A stretch of 64,000 bases of DNA. It comes from Calliphora vicina. Taxonomy: Eukaryota; Arthropoda; Insecta; Diptera; Calliphoridae. The notes beneath the pieces are model-generated. The model saw nothing but the letters and a program-made list of their open reading frames with translations. It was not told where the DNA came from and made no database searches. Position 1 is the first letter of the stretch. Each line of letters opens with the position of its first letter. Below, in pieces: positions 11,451 to 24,199 of this stretch. The stretch is taken from the NCBI RefSeq assembly GCF_958450345.1, contig NC_088781.1:43821357-43885356 (forward strand), read 5' to 3'. A program made the position numbers and the translations under genes.

Positions 11451-13639
11451 TTTTTAAGTCATACACCCAATAGAATAATATACAGGTGTCGAATTTCCAA
11501 TTTTAAAAATTATAATTCCTAAAAACTCCAACGAAAGTCATTCACTTAAATTATGCTCTGAGAAACTCACTACACTGTACACTTTGCTTTCGCTCTTCAC
11601 AATCCAAATTTTTATAGCAAAAATGATTTATTAGCCAAGTTACAAATACCGCCATGAACTACTGTAAGTTCAAGCTCAAACAAAACTAACTGAGATACCG
11701 TCAAAGACGCCTCTAATTTCAACGTCCCTTATTTATTTTTTTATGCAGCCGCTTTAAGTTGCAATGAACCTAAACTTCACAAAATATTATGAGTCAACTG
11801 AAATTCACTCGTACAACATATTAGGCGAAAAGGCAAATACAAGAAAGGGGGGGAATATAAAAATATGGTGACCAAAAATGTTGGGTTGCACGCTTATATA
11901 AATTTGTGTCCATTAGACACACACACTGTACGTTTGTATGCATAATATCGCAGACTGCAACACAATTTGGTCGCACGAGTAGTGTTGCAAACATGGTCAG
12001 CGACATTGGTAGTAGAAGTAGATAGAGGAGGATAGAGGAGTATGAATGTGAATATGTGACTTTGTGCTTGTTTTAAGTTTTTGGATTTTGTTAAACACCA
12101 CCACACGGCTATTAATGTCCAAACGAACATACATGAAACAAGATATTTTCTGCTTATTTTAAATACAATAAAAATAACATACATTCAAGTCAAATGGACC
12201 AATTCAAGCAAACAACCAGCCAGCCAGCCAACCAGTCGAGCCTACTCTTAGGCTGTAAGTTGTCTTGGACTTGCAATTGGTATGGTTTGTTATGGTATGG
12301 AGCAGCAGGCAGGCAGGTAATCTTTTATAGTTTAAAAAAATTGTGTGATGGACAGTAAAGTTCTTTTTTTTTTGTTTAAGATGAAACTTAAGTAAAAATA
12401 ACGTTAAAGCCGAAGAGGACAAGCAAAAGAAATAAATGAATAGATAGCAAGGATGATTTGGATGATTGGTCTGTTTAGTTGGACATACAAACAGACAGTT
12501 GAACGAACAAACGGACGATTATAACAGAAAAATTGTTGATTGTCTTATAGTTCCCTTTTTGTTGTTGCTGTTGTTGTTTATTGCGGCATTCTTTGGTGGC
12601 TCACCATCAGCGTCATCATCAGCATCATCTTCGTCCCCATACTTATAGTCCATTACCACTACTAAGCAATTTTCTTGACATCCTCCTCCGCCAACACCAC
12701 TCTAATACACCACACCATACCAAAAACTCAATGGCTTAAACTTTACTTTTACTCTACTCCCTAACATGCTGGGTATCCCTCTACCAGCCAGCCGCCACCG
12801 CCGCCGCCACCTTCAATGCCCATGAGCTGTAAAACATCAAGCAAGTGATAAAGTAAAATAAAACGACAGAAAATTGTAAGGTTATCGGATTTGTTTCTGC
12901 TTGTCTTCTCAGTTTGCTTTAATATACACACTAAAATGGAACGGACTGGAAGGAAAACAACACTGCATTAATTCCACAAACTACATGCGTTTAATTCGTA
13001 TTTTGATGGTGATTTTTTTGTTGCTGCTCTTTGTTGGTTGTTTTTTTTTGGAAAACGTGGGTTGATTTTTAATTAAGGCCAACAATTAAGCTGCCAAGGA
13101 ATTAAATGAGGATTTAATATGTTAACAGAAACATAATTTTAGAGGCTTCAAAGGTGTGTGCAAAATAAATTGAAGAAAATAAATTTTTAAGCTACTGATC
13201 ATAACTCCTCTTAAAAAAGTTTGTTTATAATATAAAGAAACATGATCTGCTATCAAAAGCAACATGGCAATACGTTCATATATCCTGATCCTCATGAAAT
13301 TGTGGCTTCTGTGGAAACTACCCAGTACTTATGAAAAATTTTACTAACTAGTTCCATCAGAGACACATTTTGTCCAAACAAATTGGGTAACCCATACAAT
13401 CCAACTCACGTACCCAATAAGTATACCTAGGAGCAGTCTGGGCGATTATCTACCGACAACCAAGAGAGTGTAGTTACTTTTCCGAGACAAAAAGTGGCAA
13501 GCGAGGACCACCTGAGTTCCATCTCTCCAAATGTCCTTTCATTGCTCATATTTGATATAGTAAACCAAAGAATATGAATGTCCCTATGCGCCAGTTATTT
13601 CATTAACCCGGTTGTCTTCATGTTACGGAATCTATACTA
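11451..13639. other. non-coding DNA with simple repeats
   Basis: No gene recognised. Simple-sequence patches include CCAG repeats (12215-12232), CATCATCAGC-like runs (12605-12635) and CCGCC repeats (12790-12810). Open frames over these patches are low-complexity. 13300-13640 may hold a degraded upstream part of the LINE that follows, but no motif shows it. Confidence 0.5.
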
Positions 13640-14640
13640 ACACGACTTGCTGATGTCAAAGCTCGAACAGAGAAAGCTTGCAGTGGAGAAGACATTTCGT
13701 TCTTTCCTCTTTGGAAATGAGAGCATTGTTTGCAGCAAGGCAGTCCACGTAGATATTAATGGTCAATGTCTAGCGATTCTCCAATTCTCCAATTCATCTT
13801 ATAGCCGTATAATTTCTGTTCATCAGAGGAAAATATCACTAAAGAAGTCATCGGTAATAATAGGTGAAACTCAATCTCCCGATCGCATCGTAGTCGATGG
13901 AGCCCAAATTTCGACCCAAAAATATTGGGTACACTTTTGACAGCCTCTTACCTCCTCAGCTTATGGCACTCCAAACACGGACAAATTGCAAAGTAGAAAT
14001 ACGGTTCTCAAAGTCCGCAAACACTTAAAGAAGTCGGCCTTGTTAGGAACCTACAAGAAGGTCGGTCAATTGGCAACTACGCTGTTACAGTTTAGAAATA
14101 TTCAAAGCTGCCAAAACACAGCCATAAGAACCGTCTATATGCAAACTACTTTAGAACAGTATCCGATCATGGAATATTGACCAGCATGAGGAAACGAAGG
14201 TTATTCCGATCATGGAATATAATATCAAATTGACTGAGCGGGTCTTACTGGGATGTAATTGCAGAAGTCATACTAACTACAACACTTGTTAGTAACCTCC
14301 CAATACGATTGATCAGTGGTGAACTATGTTGCTCCTGTGTTCAGTGATACCCAGTTTACCCATAGAGACCGTCATAGGCTCAAGACAAGCTACCCCAGAA
14401 CACCATCTGCATGAGGAATACAAGGTTCTAACAGTGATGGAACTAAACATCATGTTGACCAGTTCCTCAGCGGGTGACATCGGATAAATCCTTCTAACTA
14501 CAACACTATACAGTTCCAGTCTCCCCAGAAATATGTCCGGAAGTATCTTCGAATATATAAGGAGAACTTGCAGAGCTATGTCCAGGATAAGATACACCGT
14601 AAATTCTGCGATTCGTACTTGGAAGTCAACAGACAACCAT
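13640..14640 (+). pseudogene. jockey-clade-like LINE, C-terminal reverse transcriptase relic
   Basis: Remains of a non-LTR retrotransposon ORF2. Around 13890-13935 the frame reads VVDGAQI...YWVHF, matching the usual V.G..I......YLGV.FD step of the RT thumb. LQSRN.VLK follows near 13985, then QSCQNTAIRT near 14105-14130. A PEHHLHEEYKVL block at 14395-14425 corresponds to the EHLH.E...LPV motif near the C-terminus of jockey-like RTs. Part of the region repeats: YPIMEY at 14160-14178 echoes at 14205-14220. Frameshifts and stops are frequent, so this is an old, dead copy. The RT catalytic FADD box was not found. Confidence 0.65.
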
Positions 14641-14689
14641 TGGAGATGTGTAGAAGAACTTGCTGCTTAAACAAGAGTTCAGGCACTAC

Positions 14690-15010
14690 TGATCAGCTTA
14701 GCATAGACCGTGCCGGCGCCAATTTATGCCCAGCATGTTGCTAGGGTCCTCATGATAGCCCCAAAATATTCAACTATCAAGCCATTTCCATAATTTAACC
14801 ATCAGTGTAGACTGTGATCCGGTTCTAGGGTATACAGTCCCTAAAAGTCATATCGAAATTTGGTATATGCTAAATATAATCTGGTCTCTCCACCATGATA
14901 GGTCCTCCAATACTTCGTAGAATAGAGCTTCAGTACGCTTGACTCCTTGATTCTTAGAATCGACTTAGCAGAGATGCATATGAAGGAATGTCAATCATCA
15001 TAGCCAGACT
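14690..15010 (-). pseudogene. possible LINE RNase H relic
   Basis: On the minus strand the sequence at about 14795-14820 reads TVYTDG followed by a stop where Ser is expected, then IMEM. This resembles the YTDGSKM start of a LINE RNase H domain. Nothing else is clear, so the call rests on one short motif. Confidence 0.3.
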
Positions 15011-15358
15011 CCAAGTAGGCAAACATTACTCTAACGCTTCCTTTAAAAGTTACAGAGTATTACCTAAACCATGCTATTCCACAGTATTACCAAAACCTTT
15101 CCGGATTTGTACATCTTTTGGAAAAAATTTTAGACTTAGCTAGGTTGACTGTACGACCGCTTTCTTTGGCTCTTGATAGTAGAACACCAAGGATGAACAT
15201 TTCGTTGGAAGAAATGTTCCTTTATTAAGGAGAGCAAGGCTTTGAAATTGGTCATGTAATACACAATTGCTCTTAACATAAAAAAACAGAGGATTTCGCG
15301 GAAAATGCAATGTCTGACAATAGTATTTCATAAACTAGCTAAATTTTGACAAGTTGTA

Positions 15359-15585
15359 TTCGGGGTTATCAAAGACTCCAATCATTGTCGGAATCGTTTT
15401 GGAAAACGACAAAAATGATACATTTGACATATGAAATCCAATCTAATTTTTTGTTTAAGCGATAAAGAATTTAATTCTAGATCGAATATAAAACCGATAA
15501 TTTTCATTTTCACGAGACCAATGTACTTTTTCTGTCGTTTTCAAAACCGATTCCGACAACTATGGGATTCTATGGCAACCCCGAT
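15359..15585. mobile_element. palindromic MITE, copy 1
   Basis: A 227-bp element flanked by TA on both sides (15357-15358, 15586-15587). The ends form a ~55-bp imperfect inverted repeat: TTCGGGGTTATCAAAGA at the left pairs with the reverse complement of CATAGAATCCC...AACCCCGAT at the right. Both arms contain GTCGGAATCG and an AAAACGACA block. There is no coding capacity. TA duplication and palindromic structure fit a non-autonomous Tc1/mariner-type element. Confidence 0.75.
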
Positions 15586-15657
15586 TAAGATATATGGCAA
15601 TTATTCAAGTTACTCATCCCTTTACCCACGTTTTGCACGCTTGATACTTTAGTTGTA

Positions 15658-15880
15658 TTCGGGGTTATCAAAGACTCCAATCATTGTCGGAATCGTTTTG
15701 GAAAACGACAAAAAAGATACATTTGACATATGAAATCCAATCTAATTTTTTGTTTAAGCGATAAAGAATTTAATTCTAGATCGAATATAAAACCGATAAT
15801 TTTCATTTTCACGAGAATTTTCATTTCTGTCGTTTTCAAAACCGATTCCGACAACTATGGGATTCTATGACAACCCCGAT
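15658..15880. mobile_element. palindromic MITE, copy 2
   Basis: Second copy of the element at 15359-15585, produced by the tandem duplication rather than by a new insertion, since the same flank follows both. It has a slightly shortened loop. Confidence 0.75.
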
Positions 15881-15946
15881 TAAGATATATGGCAATTACT
15901 CAAGTTACTCATCCCTTTACCCACGTTTTGCACGCTTGATACTTTA

Positions 15947-17936
15947 TATTATTTTTTGGTTGTTGTCTTGCAGAGAGCAGCAAGAAAACAAGAACGCATA
16001 ATCAATGAGTAAATTAAAACAACATAACTTTATGGTATCGTCATCAGCAGCAGCAACTACAGCATCATCAACTAACAAACCAAGAAACCAACCAACCAAA
16101 CACTCAGCCAGCCATCCAGCCAGTCAAGCCGTGAAACAACCAAGTCCACCACACTAAACCAAAAGATATGGACAACCAAAAGTACCAGGAATGTAAGTAA
16201 TAGTAGAAGCAACATTTTACTGCAAAATTTTAAAGCCAGCCAGAGAGTTGTATGTAGATAGATGATGATCACCATCATCAGCATTAGTATCATCATCATT
16301 AATGCATGTCTACATTCTCTGTCATCCTTGGTCCAAAAAAGCTTTGACGGTCTATCTATAGCTATCTATCCCTGCCTGCCTGCTTGCCTGACTGCAATAC
16401 ATGCAGATATTTTTATGTACTTGATAGGTAACATTTAAGTATTGTGTATGTTGTCTTTAATTTAGTTTTTAATAGTTAAAGCAACACATTTATTTAGTTT
16501 TTTCTTTTTTTTTTGCTTCTTGGTTATTTTTTCATTTTTAATTTTATGTCCTCCTCTCTTCTACTAGATGACTTTAAATTGCGTTTGAGGTTGCTGTGTA
16601 AAAGGAAATTTATTGAAAGTGTGTGTGTGTGTGTGTTTCAGTTGTCCATGTGTGTGATAAGTGTCCATTTAGTTTCAGTTTTTAATGTGCTTGTATTGCA
16701 TTAAAGTAGTTTTAGTTTTTGTTTTTTTTTTTTTGTTCAAGTTTATTTTTATAGTACAGTAGATAGATATTTCATTAATTAACACTTTTAGCCAGCCTTA
16801 TTCAATTACGACTTACACACAAACACATGTACATATTTACATACTATATTTACGCACACATACCAGTTTTGTCCTGGTTTTTTTAAGGTTGGAGTTTAGC
16901 TAAACTAGTGCTTGAATTAAACAGATCTAATTTTTGAATCTCTAGTATTCTGCATGGCGAAGTACTCACAAAATTGCTATACAAACACTTATTAATCTTC
17001 CTAAAGTTGAGGCGTTTGTCAGCTCCAAAAACACAAGATAGGCCAATAGAATAACGCGAGACATCAAGACTAATCAAAGGGGATGGATGGTCCCCAAGGC
17101 ATACAGAGGGCGATGAACTCGAGAATATAATCTTAGGAGAGTTAGCTAAATATGAGATCTAAACATCTGCTCCTTTATTGGGAATGTTTTTATACTGAAC
17201 GAGACAAATAACATATAAATAGGCATGCAAATGCGCAATTCGCAGTGGTCTAATCAATATATCAAAATATTGTTGATGATTTGAAAATTATCCTTAGATC
17301 AGGATGTCTGACTTTCAGGATTGCCCAGGACCGATGTTATACCAATAATGAACAGGGACCATTGGTCTTATCAGTCTTGGTGGAAGTTGTTGATCAAGCA
17401 TGGTTTACACACTTGATTCAAACAGGTAAATTATGAAACTGGAACAGGTATTGGTGATCCAAATCCAGAGACTTTCCTTGGGAAAAATACTTTCAATCTT
17501 TCAGTGGGAAATTTACGCTAGGAACAGCTTGAGAGGAAGGCATATTTGTGGTAATATCCAAGCTTTGTTTAAAACCTTATAAGGTTAGGAGGTGTAATGG
17601 ACTGGTTTTTTTAATTGAACAAACTAGAGAAGTACAACATGTTGACATTATCCTGTGAAATTTACAATAAGAGTCATTGTGGAAACGAATAGGCCAATAG
17701 TTTGTCCAAGAGATGGACTCCACTCAGTTTTATGAGACCGGGAACCATTCTTTATAGCTTGGTAATCCCGATCTTGGGATTCTACAGGATTGTGGGATTA
17801 CCGGACATTGATAAACTCAGATATGCTCTGGTTAATGCTGTGACTAGATTCGGTGGGTTTTTAGGACGAAACCTAGGATCACATACTTCATAAATTCCAC
17901 CTGTTATGGTCATAAATCCAAATTAATGTATTATTA
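15947..17936. other. non-coding DNA with simple repeats
   Basis: Includes CAGCAGCAGCAA-type, CCAACCAACC and CAGCCAG runs (16035-16130), CTAT/CCTG runs (16355-16390), a GT microsatellite (16618-16637) and poly-T. 16880-17930 is less repetitive and has no recognisable domain. Confidence 0.5.
16618..16637. repeat. (GT)n microsatellite
   Basis: An uninterrupted run of about ten GT units. Confidence 0.9.
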
Positions 17937-19025
17937 TTATTCAAGCCGAAATATCAGCTGCTAACTGGCTCAATTATAACTAGATATCAGGCAGGGATAT
18001 CCGTATACTTATATACTGATAGTCAAGCCGCAATAAAATCTCTGACAGGTGTGTATACATCCTGTCCAGGAATGCCGGACATCCATAAACATTATGGCGA
18101 GACATTCAACTGTTGTAGTCATGTGGGTACGTGGACACGGAGATACTTTGGGCAACTGTGCTGCCGATGATCTGGCGAAAAAAGGCGCCATAATGCCTGA
18201 CGGATACACTTCGGATAGACTTCCTATGCGGGATTCCGTTATCTAATTGCAAGCAGCAAATTAGTAATTTTCTCTATGAGCTCGCTCAGACAAGATGGGG
18301 AGGTGAATGCACCTGTACGATTACTAGAATGATGTGGCCCCGACTAAACCAAGAACGGACAACATATCTTCTTCTGAACAATCTAGTGGCGGTGATAACC
18401 AGACAATGCACTTTTGGCAACCATGTGAGGAGTCTTGGCCTGCCCTTTAATGACTTCTGTAGAAGTTGTCAAAAGGAAGAGACGGATGATACCATATTTC
18501 ATCTTCTTTGCCAATGCCCGGCATTAGGAGATCTACGCATCAGTTTTCTGAACAGAGTTCCTTAAATATTATTTTTCAGCTATCGGACATGAAGCTAGAA
18601 TGTATCAATGACTTCACTAGGAATAGCAATTGGCTACTAACGCCAAAGACTGTTGCAACTATTCTCCTCACTTCTACTCTTCGGACCGCCTTCCTCTTTA
18701 TTTATCGTACTTCTTATTCTATCTGATTTTCCCCTTCTATTAGCTATTGGCTAATCAAGCCAGATACGGTAATCTCCACGGAGTGATCTAATATCATTCA
18801 AATGACTGATGCTTAATATTCTCCTCAACTCTCTTCTTCTGACCTGCTTCCTCTTTACATCTTCTACTCCTTCATTCTATCTGACTTTCCCCTTCTCTTT
18901 TCATCTCTATCTGGCCATCTTCTATTTCGATTTTCAGGTTACACAAAGGGACCTAATGTTTGGACCCAAGTGAGCTGCTCTCTTTCCTGTTTCTACCATG
19001 CGGCTGCCTGTCCACCTAACCTAAT
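17937..19025 (+). pseudogene. 5'-truncated RNase H-bearing LINE (copy L1)
   Basis: The 3' part of a non-LTR retrotransposon of the type that carries an RNase H domain after the RT (I/LOA-like). It begins at the AEISA block, which holds the second RNase H acidic residue. YTDSQAAIKSL (18014-18045) and WVRGHGDTLGNCAADDLAKKG (18124-18186) then give two further RNase H motifs. A Cys/His cluster follows (FCRSCQKEE...FHLLCQCPAL, about 18455-18525), typical of the C-terminus of these elements. The RT and the first RNase H motif are absent, and the frame is broken near 18050. The 3' UTR contains an internal duplication of a TTCTCCTC...TTTTCCCCTTCT segment (18660-18740 and 18815-18900) and ends in GTCCACCTAACCTAA. 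The 3' half is the same family as the LINE at 27267-28614. Confidence 0.8.
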
Positions 19026-22000
19026 GTAGGGTCATGTTGAAAGAGGTTTCTTGAAGTTACCATATAGTCTCCAAGGGATGTTTAAAGTCTCTCAATACAC
19101 AGGTTAGTAAGCTTCATTCGTGAACTTAACTTGTTATAGTGAAATAAAGGGTCGATAAAAGACAGTTTGGATTTAATTTCGTAGTTCTAAGGGTATTTTT
19201 AATATAGTCAAATTGAATTTATGAGCACATAAATATAAATACAATTTTCATTTAGATAAGAATATTCAACGCATACGTAGTTGAGCTGTTATCAAAGATG
19301 GAGGAGTAGACAGCTATTATGCTTGATTTCCGAAGTACGATACAAGTCCGATATCTGTTTAATATTCGTATAGTGCCACAGTAAGTAAACATACTTTATG
19401 TCTTTTAGAAGGCCAAAGGATCAGGGATCAATTACATAATGACTTCCTGAGTCGCTTGGCTAGGCTTTTTATAAGCACTCGTGGTAAGTAGTTTACTTTA
19501 ATGACATCATTGCAAATTCCAATTCTCTTTTAACAAATTCTTTTTCTAAAAGCAATGTCCATACCAGTTCCACCAGTCACTCTCCTTGCATACCATTTGC
19601 TTTGCAGTATTCTGTGGCAAAGAGTATTCGTTTCGCAAACATTTGCATAAAATTGCTTGTTTAGTGCAGCTAAAAAAGGAATGAATTGTAACTAAAATAC
19701 ATTTTTGTGGTATTTATTTCCTTTCAAGATAACAATCAGTCCTGGTTAGTGTGTGCATAGGAATTTTTGACATGTGACTTTAAGGTGTAAGCATTTCAGT
19801 GTTATTTTTTTTTTTTTTTGTAGATTTTTCTTTAAGCAAAACGAAATGATTTGAAATGTTTACGATGTCTCTTGGGTGATAAGTATCTAGGGGACAATAA
19901 AGATGAAAATGTGTGCAATAAGAGCTTTCATCTGTTAATATTTTAACTTTATAGTTAAGTTAAGTTAAAATTTTTCATATTTATAATTGAGATCAGTGAC
20001 ACTTTAAGTTTTGTTTTTTTTTTAAGATGTCTTATGAGGAAGGGTAAATGAATTTAAAAACCTTGGGATAGAAAAAAACTAAGTAAGAAGTGAAAATAAA
20101 GTAGAATTTTTAATTCATAAGTTATGAAAAAATTACATTTATTTACTAATAAAGTAACTAAGAGCCCCCTAAAATTGTGTCACAAAATTTTGCTTCACTT
20201 CAATTAGTTTTATTTTCTTTAACTTTATTAAATCAAATTTTTATTCATTCACATTTATTTGCCTCACAACAATACAAAATAATGGCCACAACTTGTCAAT
20301 TTTCTGTACGTGAGTTTGTAGTAATAAAACTATATCCACATGCAAAAGTATAGGCCCCAGGGAAAATGTGTACCACAGCAACAACAACAAAAACAAAAGG
20401 TAAATCGAACAAACTCCACCTTAGAAACAGTTGCAATACACAATAGGTGTCCATTTAAATTAGTTATGGAAAACATCTCATAAATTACAAGAAACACAAA
20501 GGAAGAAAAAAGAGCATAAACAAAAAAAATCCGAAATAAAAACTAAAACCCCAAGTTATTTGGCCGGTTATTTGGTCTTTATTCGTTGGGGGCTTTTATA
20601 CATTGTAGTAATAATTTACTCATATATTAGAGTGAAATAAAAACAAAAAAATTTATTCGCATGTTCTGTCATAAAACATATAAAAGTTGGGGTTTACGAA
20701 AAAGCTATTTCTTAGGGAAGCGATAAGAAAAATAAAACTCGTAAACTGCAAACTGCAAACTCGCCTTTGATGAAATCAGAATTACTTATGCCTGAAATAT
20801 CCTTAACTAGATGAGAATTATATTAATTCTTCGTAATGGCACATCTTAATTTTGTGTACGTTATTACAGTGAGATGAGTATCTAATAAATACTTACTCAT
20901 CAGATAATCAGCGAGTTATTACTTAACTGCTTCTAAGTAATGCAGATTATATGTAATAGTACATAGTCCTTACCAAGTATTCTTTTTGCTGGTTAATTTT
21001 ACTACAACAATTAAATAATGTCTTGTGAGTTGTTCTCTAGTTTAAATCGTTTTCTACATGTTCCTCTTCGCCAATTATTTGTAAAATTATATGTAATTAT
21101 TTGTGTATGTCTGAGATATGTAACTCTATAAGCCTGCTGTTTTTGGTTCGGGCAATTTTGACAACAACCAAAATTTATTTGCCCAACAAGTATTGCATTT
21201 TAAGTAGAACCCCTGCTCCTCTCTGCCTTCCTTTCTAGCTGTTTTGCTAAATTTACTTGCAAACATTATCATTAGGGTGGATACAAAAAAATTAATTATC
21301 CAGCATTAAATGAATCCAAATAAACTTACGAATATATAATTAAATTATTTTTCACTCGATCGGAAATTATTTTTTTTTAGTAAGAACGTATTAGTTATAT
21401 AATTATGAAATATAAAACAATATTTAAACTGTTTAGTGATAACTTTTTTTTTCAATGCCATACATAACATCAAAGAGAACCCGATTCAATGGATTGGAAA
21501 CAAAAAAGGAGCACATCCCTTCCAGTCTAACCCTATATTTCCACTTAGGTCACTTGGGCAAAACCAAGCTAGACTTCCGATTCGAAAAGTTTAAAGGCAA
21601 CGATTTCTGATTATGCAGAGTTTCAAACTACCTTCCTTTGCAATAAAGGATTCATTATAATGATCATACAACTGATTATGCAGAAATATTCTTCCCGTGA
21701 ACAAGGCAGGGTAATAGCGGATGTAAATGTGTAGGGTCCTGTCATCACACAAATCAAATCGCAAGTTTCATAGTAATATAACGATCATAGTAATAAATAG
21801 TTAGGGCATAATAGTTACATAATAAACCATTTGATTTGATCTCTTAATGAGATTTTACAATTTAATTAAGCAGTTGGGCAGTATTTAGTTTTGGGCGAAG
21901 CTTCTAATATAGCGATTAATCGGCTAACTACCATATATTGGCTAATACTAACTAATGGGCACAATACGGCGAAATAAATGCTGAGGCTCTCGATCATCTA

Positions 22001-22375
22001 ACTACGGATTTTAACTATGGTATTATTACGAGGTAAGCATTATGGTCTTAGATTCTTGCTTTTCTTAGATGCCTTAAAATGTACTAATATACTAATATAT
22101 ATTGTATTAGTATTAATTATGCTAAGTTGATGGATTGACTTTTGTAACTGCAGCAATTTTATGAAAGATCACGCAAATTTCTACTTTTTAACACATAGTT
22201 AGATGAGATCAATAGCATTTCGCCGAAATCTCTTGAATTCGGATTACCGGCACCAAATAAAACATTGTACAATAACTCTTACATATTATAAATTAGTTAA
22301 ACAAAGGTTAACAACTAAATTTTAATTTAAGTTTTGAAAATATTAAAAAAAGAATAGCCAAAAGCCTGACGCACA
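19026..22375. other. AT-rich non-coding DNA
   Basis: No coding motif or transposon signature recognised. It contains poly-T/A tracts (19806-19820, 20000-20020) and AT-rich unique-looking DNA. 21480-22260 is less AT-rich but gives no readable domain. Confidence 0.5.
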
Positions 22376-23432
22376 TATTTTTTTATCATGTATTGAGTTA
22401 CAGAACATTTATTTTGATATATATCCTACTTACATCCCACTAAGCGACTAAAACCCTCTTAAAGGAATGGACCTAAGCTTTATTTTGGGCAAAAAAAATA
22501 AACAAGTAAGAGAGCTATATTCGGCTGTGCCGAATCTTATATACCCTTCACCAAATTATACAATTTTTTTTCCAAAGTTGTTTTTTTCATTTTTTGGAAA
22601 AAAAATATTTTTTTTTTTTTTTAATTTTTTTTTTTTTTTTTCAATATTTTTTTTTAATATTTAGCGAAAAAAAATTCGTTTTAGAAAATATTTTTTCTGA
22701 TTTTGACCAATTGTAGGTCTTACTATGATGGTCTTAGTATATTCGTCGTTGCAATGGTCTTTGAAATATCTATCATTAGATATCTATGCTAATGACTTAG
22801 TAATCCAGATATATGTAGGTCAAAAATATAATTTCTTCCTTATATCTCAGCCATTTGTGGATTTTGAATTTTTCTCGATTTGATAGCATCCGAGCCGGAA
22901 GAATTCCGGTGATATTGATGTATGAATCGTGTAAGTTATTTGGGGGGCTTCGGAAAGTTGATTTCAACAGACAGACAGACGGACATGGCTAAATCGACTC
23001 CGCTATCTATAAGGATCCAGAATATATATACTTTATAGGGAAATTATATCGTGAAAATTACAAACGAAATGACTAACTTATATATACCGTTCTCACGAAG
23101 GTGAAGGGTATAAAAAAGCGCCCATTTTTTGAACAAAAATCAGATTTTGTAAAAAAAGTCAAAAATTGTATGACTTGAGTTACAAAATATTTATTTTGAT
23201 AGATAAAAAGCGACCAAAAAGCTCTTCAAGGAAAAGATCTAGCTTTCTTTTGAGAAAAAAAAATTGGTCGATTTTGAAAAAAAAGGTCAACAAAGTATTT
23301 GATTTTGCAAAAAAAAGTCTAAAATTGTATGTTTTGAGTTACAATACATTTATCTTGATAGATTTCGAACTCGCATCCCAATAAGTGACCAAATAGGTCT
23401 TGAAGTAAAATATATATGCTTTCTTTTAAGAA
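22376..23432 (+). repeat. short tandem array (~160-bp unit) invaded by dispersed repeats
   Basis: Three copies of a unit with TTGAGTTACA.....ATTTAT.TTGATA, AAG.GAC.A and a CTTTCTTTTGAG-like end occur at about 22390-22500, 23165-23265 and 23325-23432. In the first and third, the mini-me-like repeat (ACAAGTAAGAGAGC...) begins right after the same end sequence. In the second the unit runs on uninterrupted. Confidence 0.65.
22501..23115 (+). mobile_element. mini-me-like dispersed repeat R1
   Basis: Starts ACAAGTAAGAGAGCTATA, then a hairpin TTCGGCTGTGCCGAA and TATATACCCTTCACC. A long T-rich low-complexity body follows. The conserved 3' part has GATTTCAACAGACAGACAGA, a GACGGACATGGC tract, GACTCCGCTATCTATAAGG and an ATATATAC tract. 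It ends GGTGAAGGGTATAAAA, so TATACCCTTCACC at the left is matched by its reverse complement at the right. A (TA)n tract and a (GTCY)n tract around a conserved core are the described hallmark of dipteran mini-me elements. The family assignment is by that resemblance only. Confidence 0.7.
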
Positions 23433-24158
23433 ACAAGTAAGAGAGCTATATTCGGCTGTGCCGAATCTTATATACCCTTCGCCAAATTATACTTTAAAAT
23501 AAAAATTTTAAATATTTTTAGGTAAACAAAATTTTAATTTTTTTTCCAGTTTTTTTTCGGAATTGTTTTTAAAATTTTTTTTAAATTTTATAATTTTTTT
23601 TTTTATTTTAAAAAATTTTTTTTTTTTAGTTTTTAACTTTTTTTTTTTTTAATATTTAGTGAAAAAAAGTTTTGGTCAAAAAAAAAATTCGGGATAAAAA
23701 ATATTTTTTCCGATTTGGATCCATTGTATGTCCAACTTACTATGGTCTTATATACGAAGTTGCACAGGTCTTTGAAATATCTATCATTAGATATCCATAT
23801 TGTCTATATTAATGATTTAGTAATCCAGATATGGGTCAAAAATAGGTCAAAAATCGAGGTTGTCCTGGTTTTTTCCTTATATCTCAGCCATTTCTCGATT
23901 TTCTCGATTTTAAATAGCAACCGAGCCGGAAGAATTTCGGAGATATTGATGTATCATTCGTGTATGTAAGTTATTTGGGGGCTTCAGAAAGTTGATTTCA
24001 ACACACAGACGGACAGACGGACATGGCTATATCGACTCCGCTATCTGTAACGATTCAGAATATATATACTTTGTGGGGTCGCAAATGAAAAATGTAGAAA
24101 TTACAAACGGAATGACAAACTTATATATTCCCTTGCCAATCATGGTGAAGTTTATAAA
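23433..24158 (+). mobile_element. mini-me-like dispersed repeat R2
   Basis: Same layout as R1: AAGTAAGAGAGC start, TTCGGCTGTGCCGAA hairpin, T-rich body, GACGGACAGACGGACATGG tract, TATCGACTCCGCTATCTGTA core and ATATATAC tract. The right end is degraded (ATGGTGAAGTTTATAAAAA). The T-rich body differs strongly from R1 in length and composition. Confidence 0.7.
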
Positions 24159-24199
24159 AAGGGCCCATTTAGGAAAAAAGCCAAAAAGTTTTTGATTTC

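Larger units (their letters stand above)
15352..15946. repeat. 299-bp tandem duplication containing a palindromic MITE
   Basis: Unit 1 (15352-15651) and unit 2 (15652-15946) are nearly identical. They differ mainly by a small indel and substitutions near 15520/15818. Each holds one palindromic element plus about 65 bp of the same right flank (CATCCCTTTACCCACG...), so the element and its neighbourhood were duplicated together after insertion. Confidence 0.92.
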
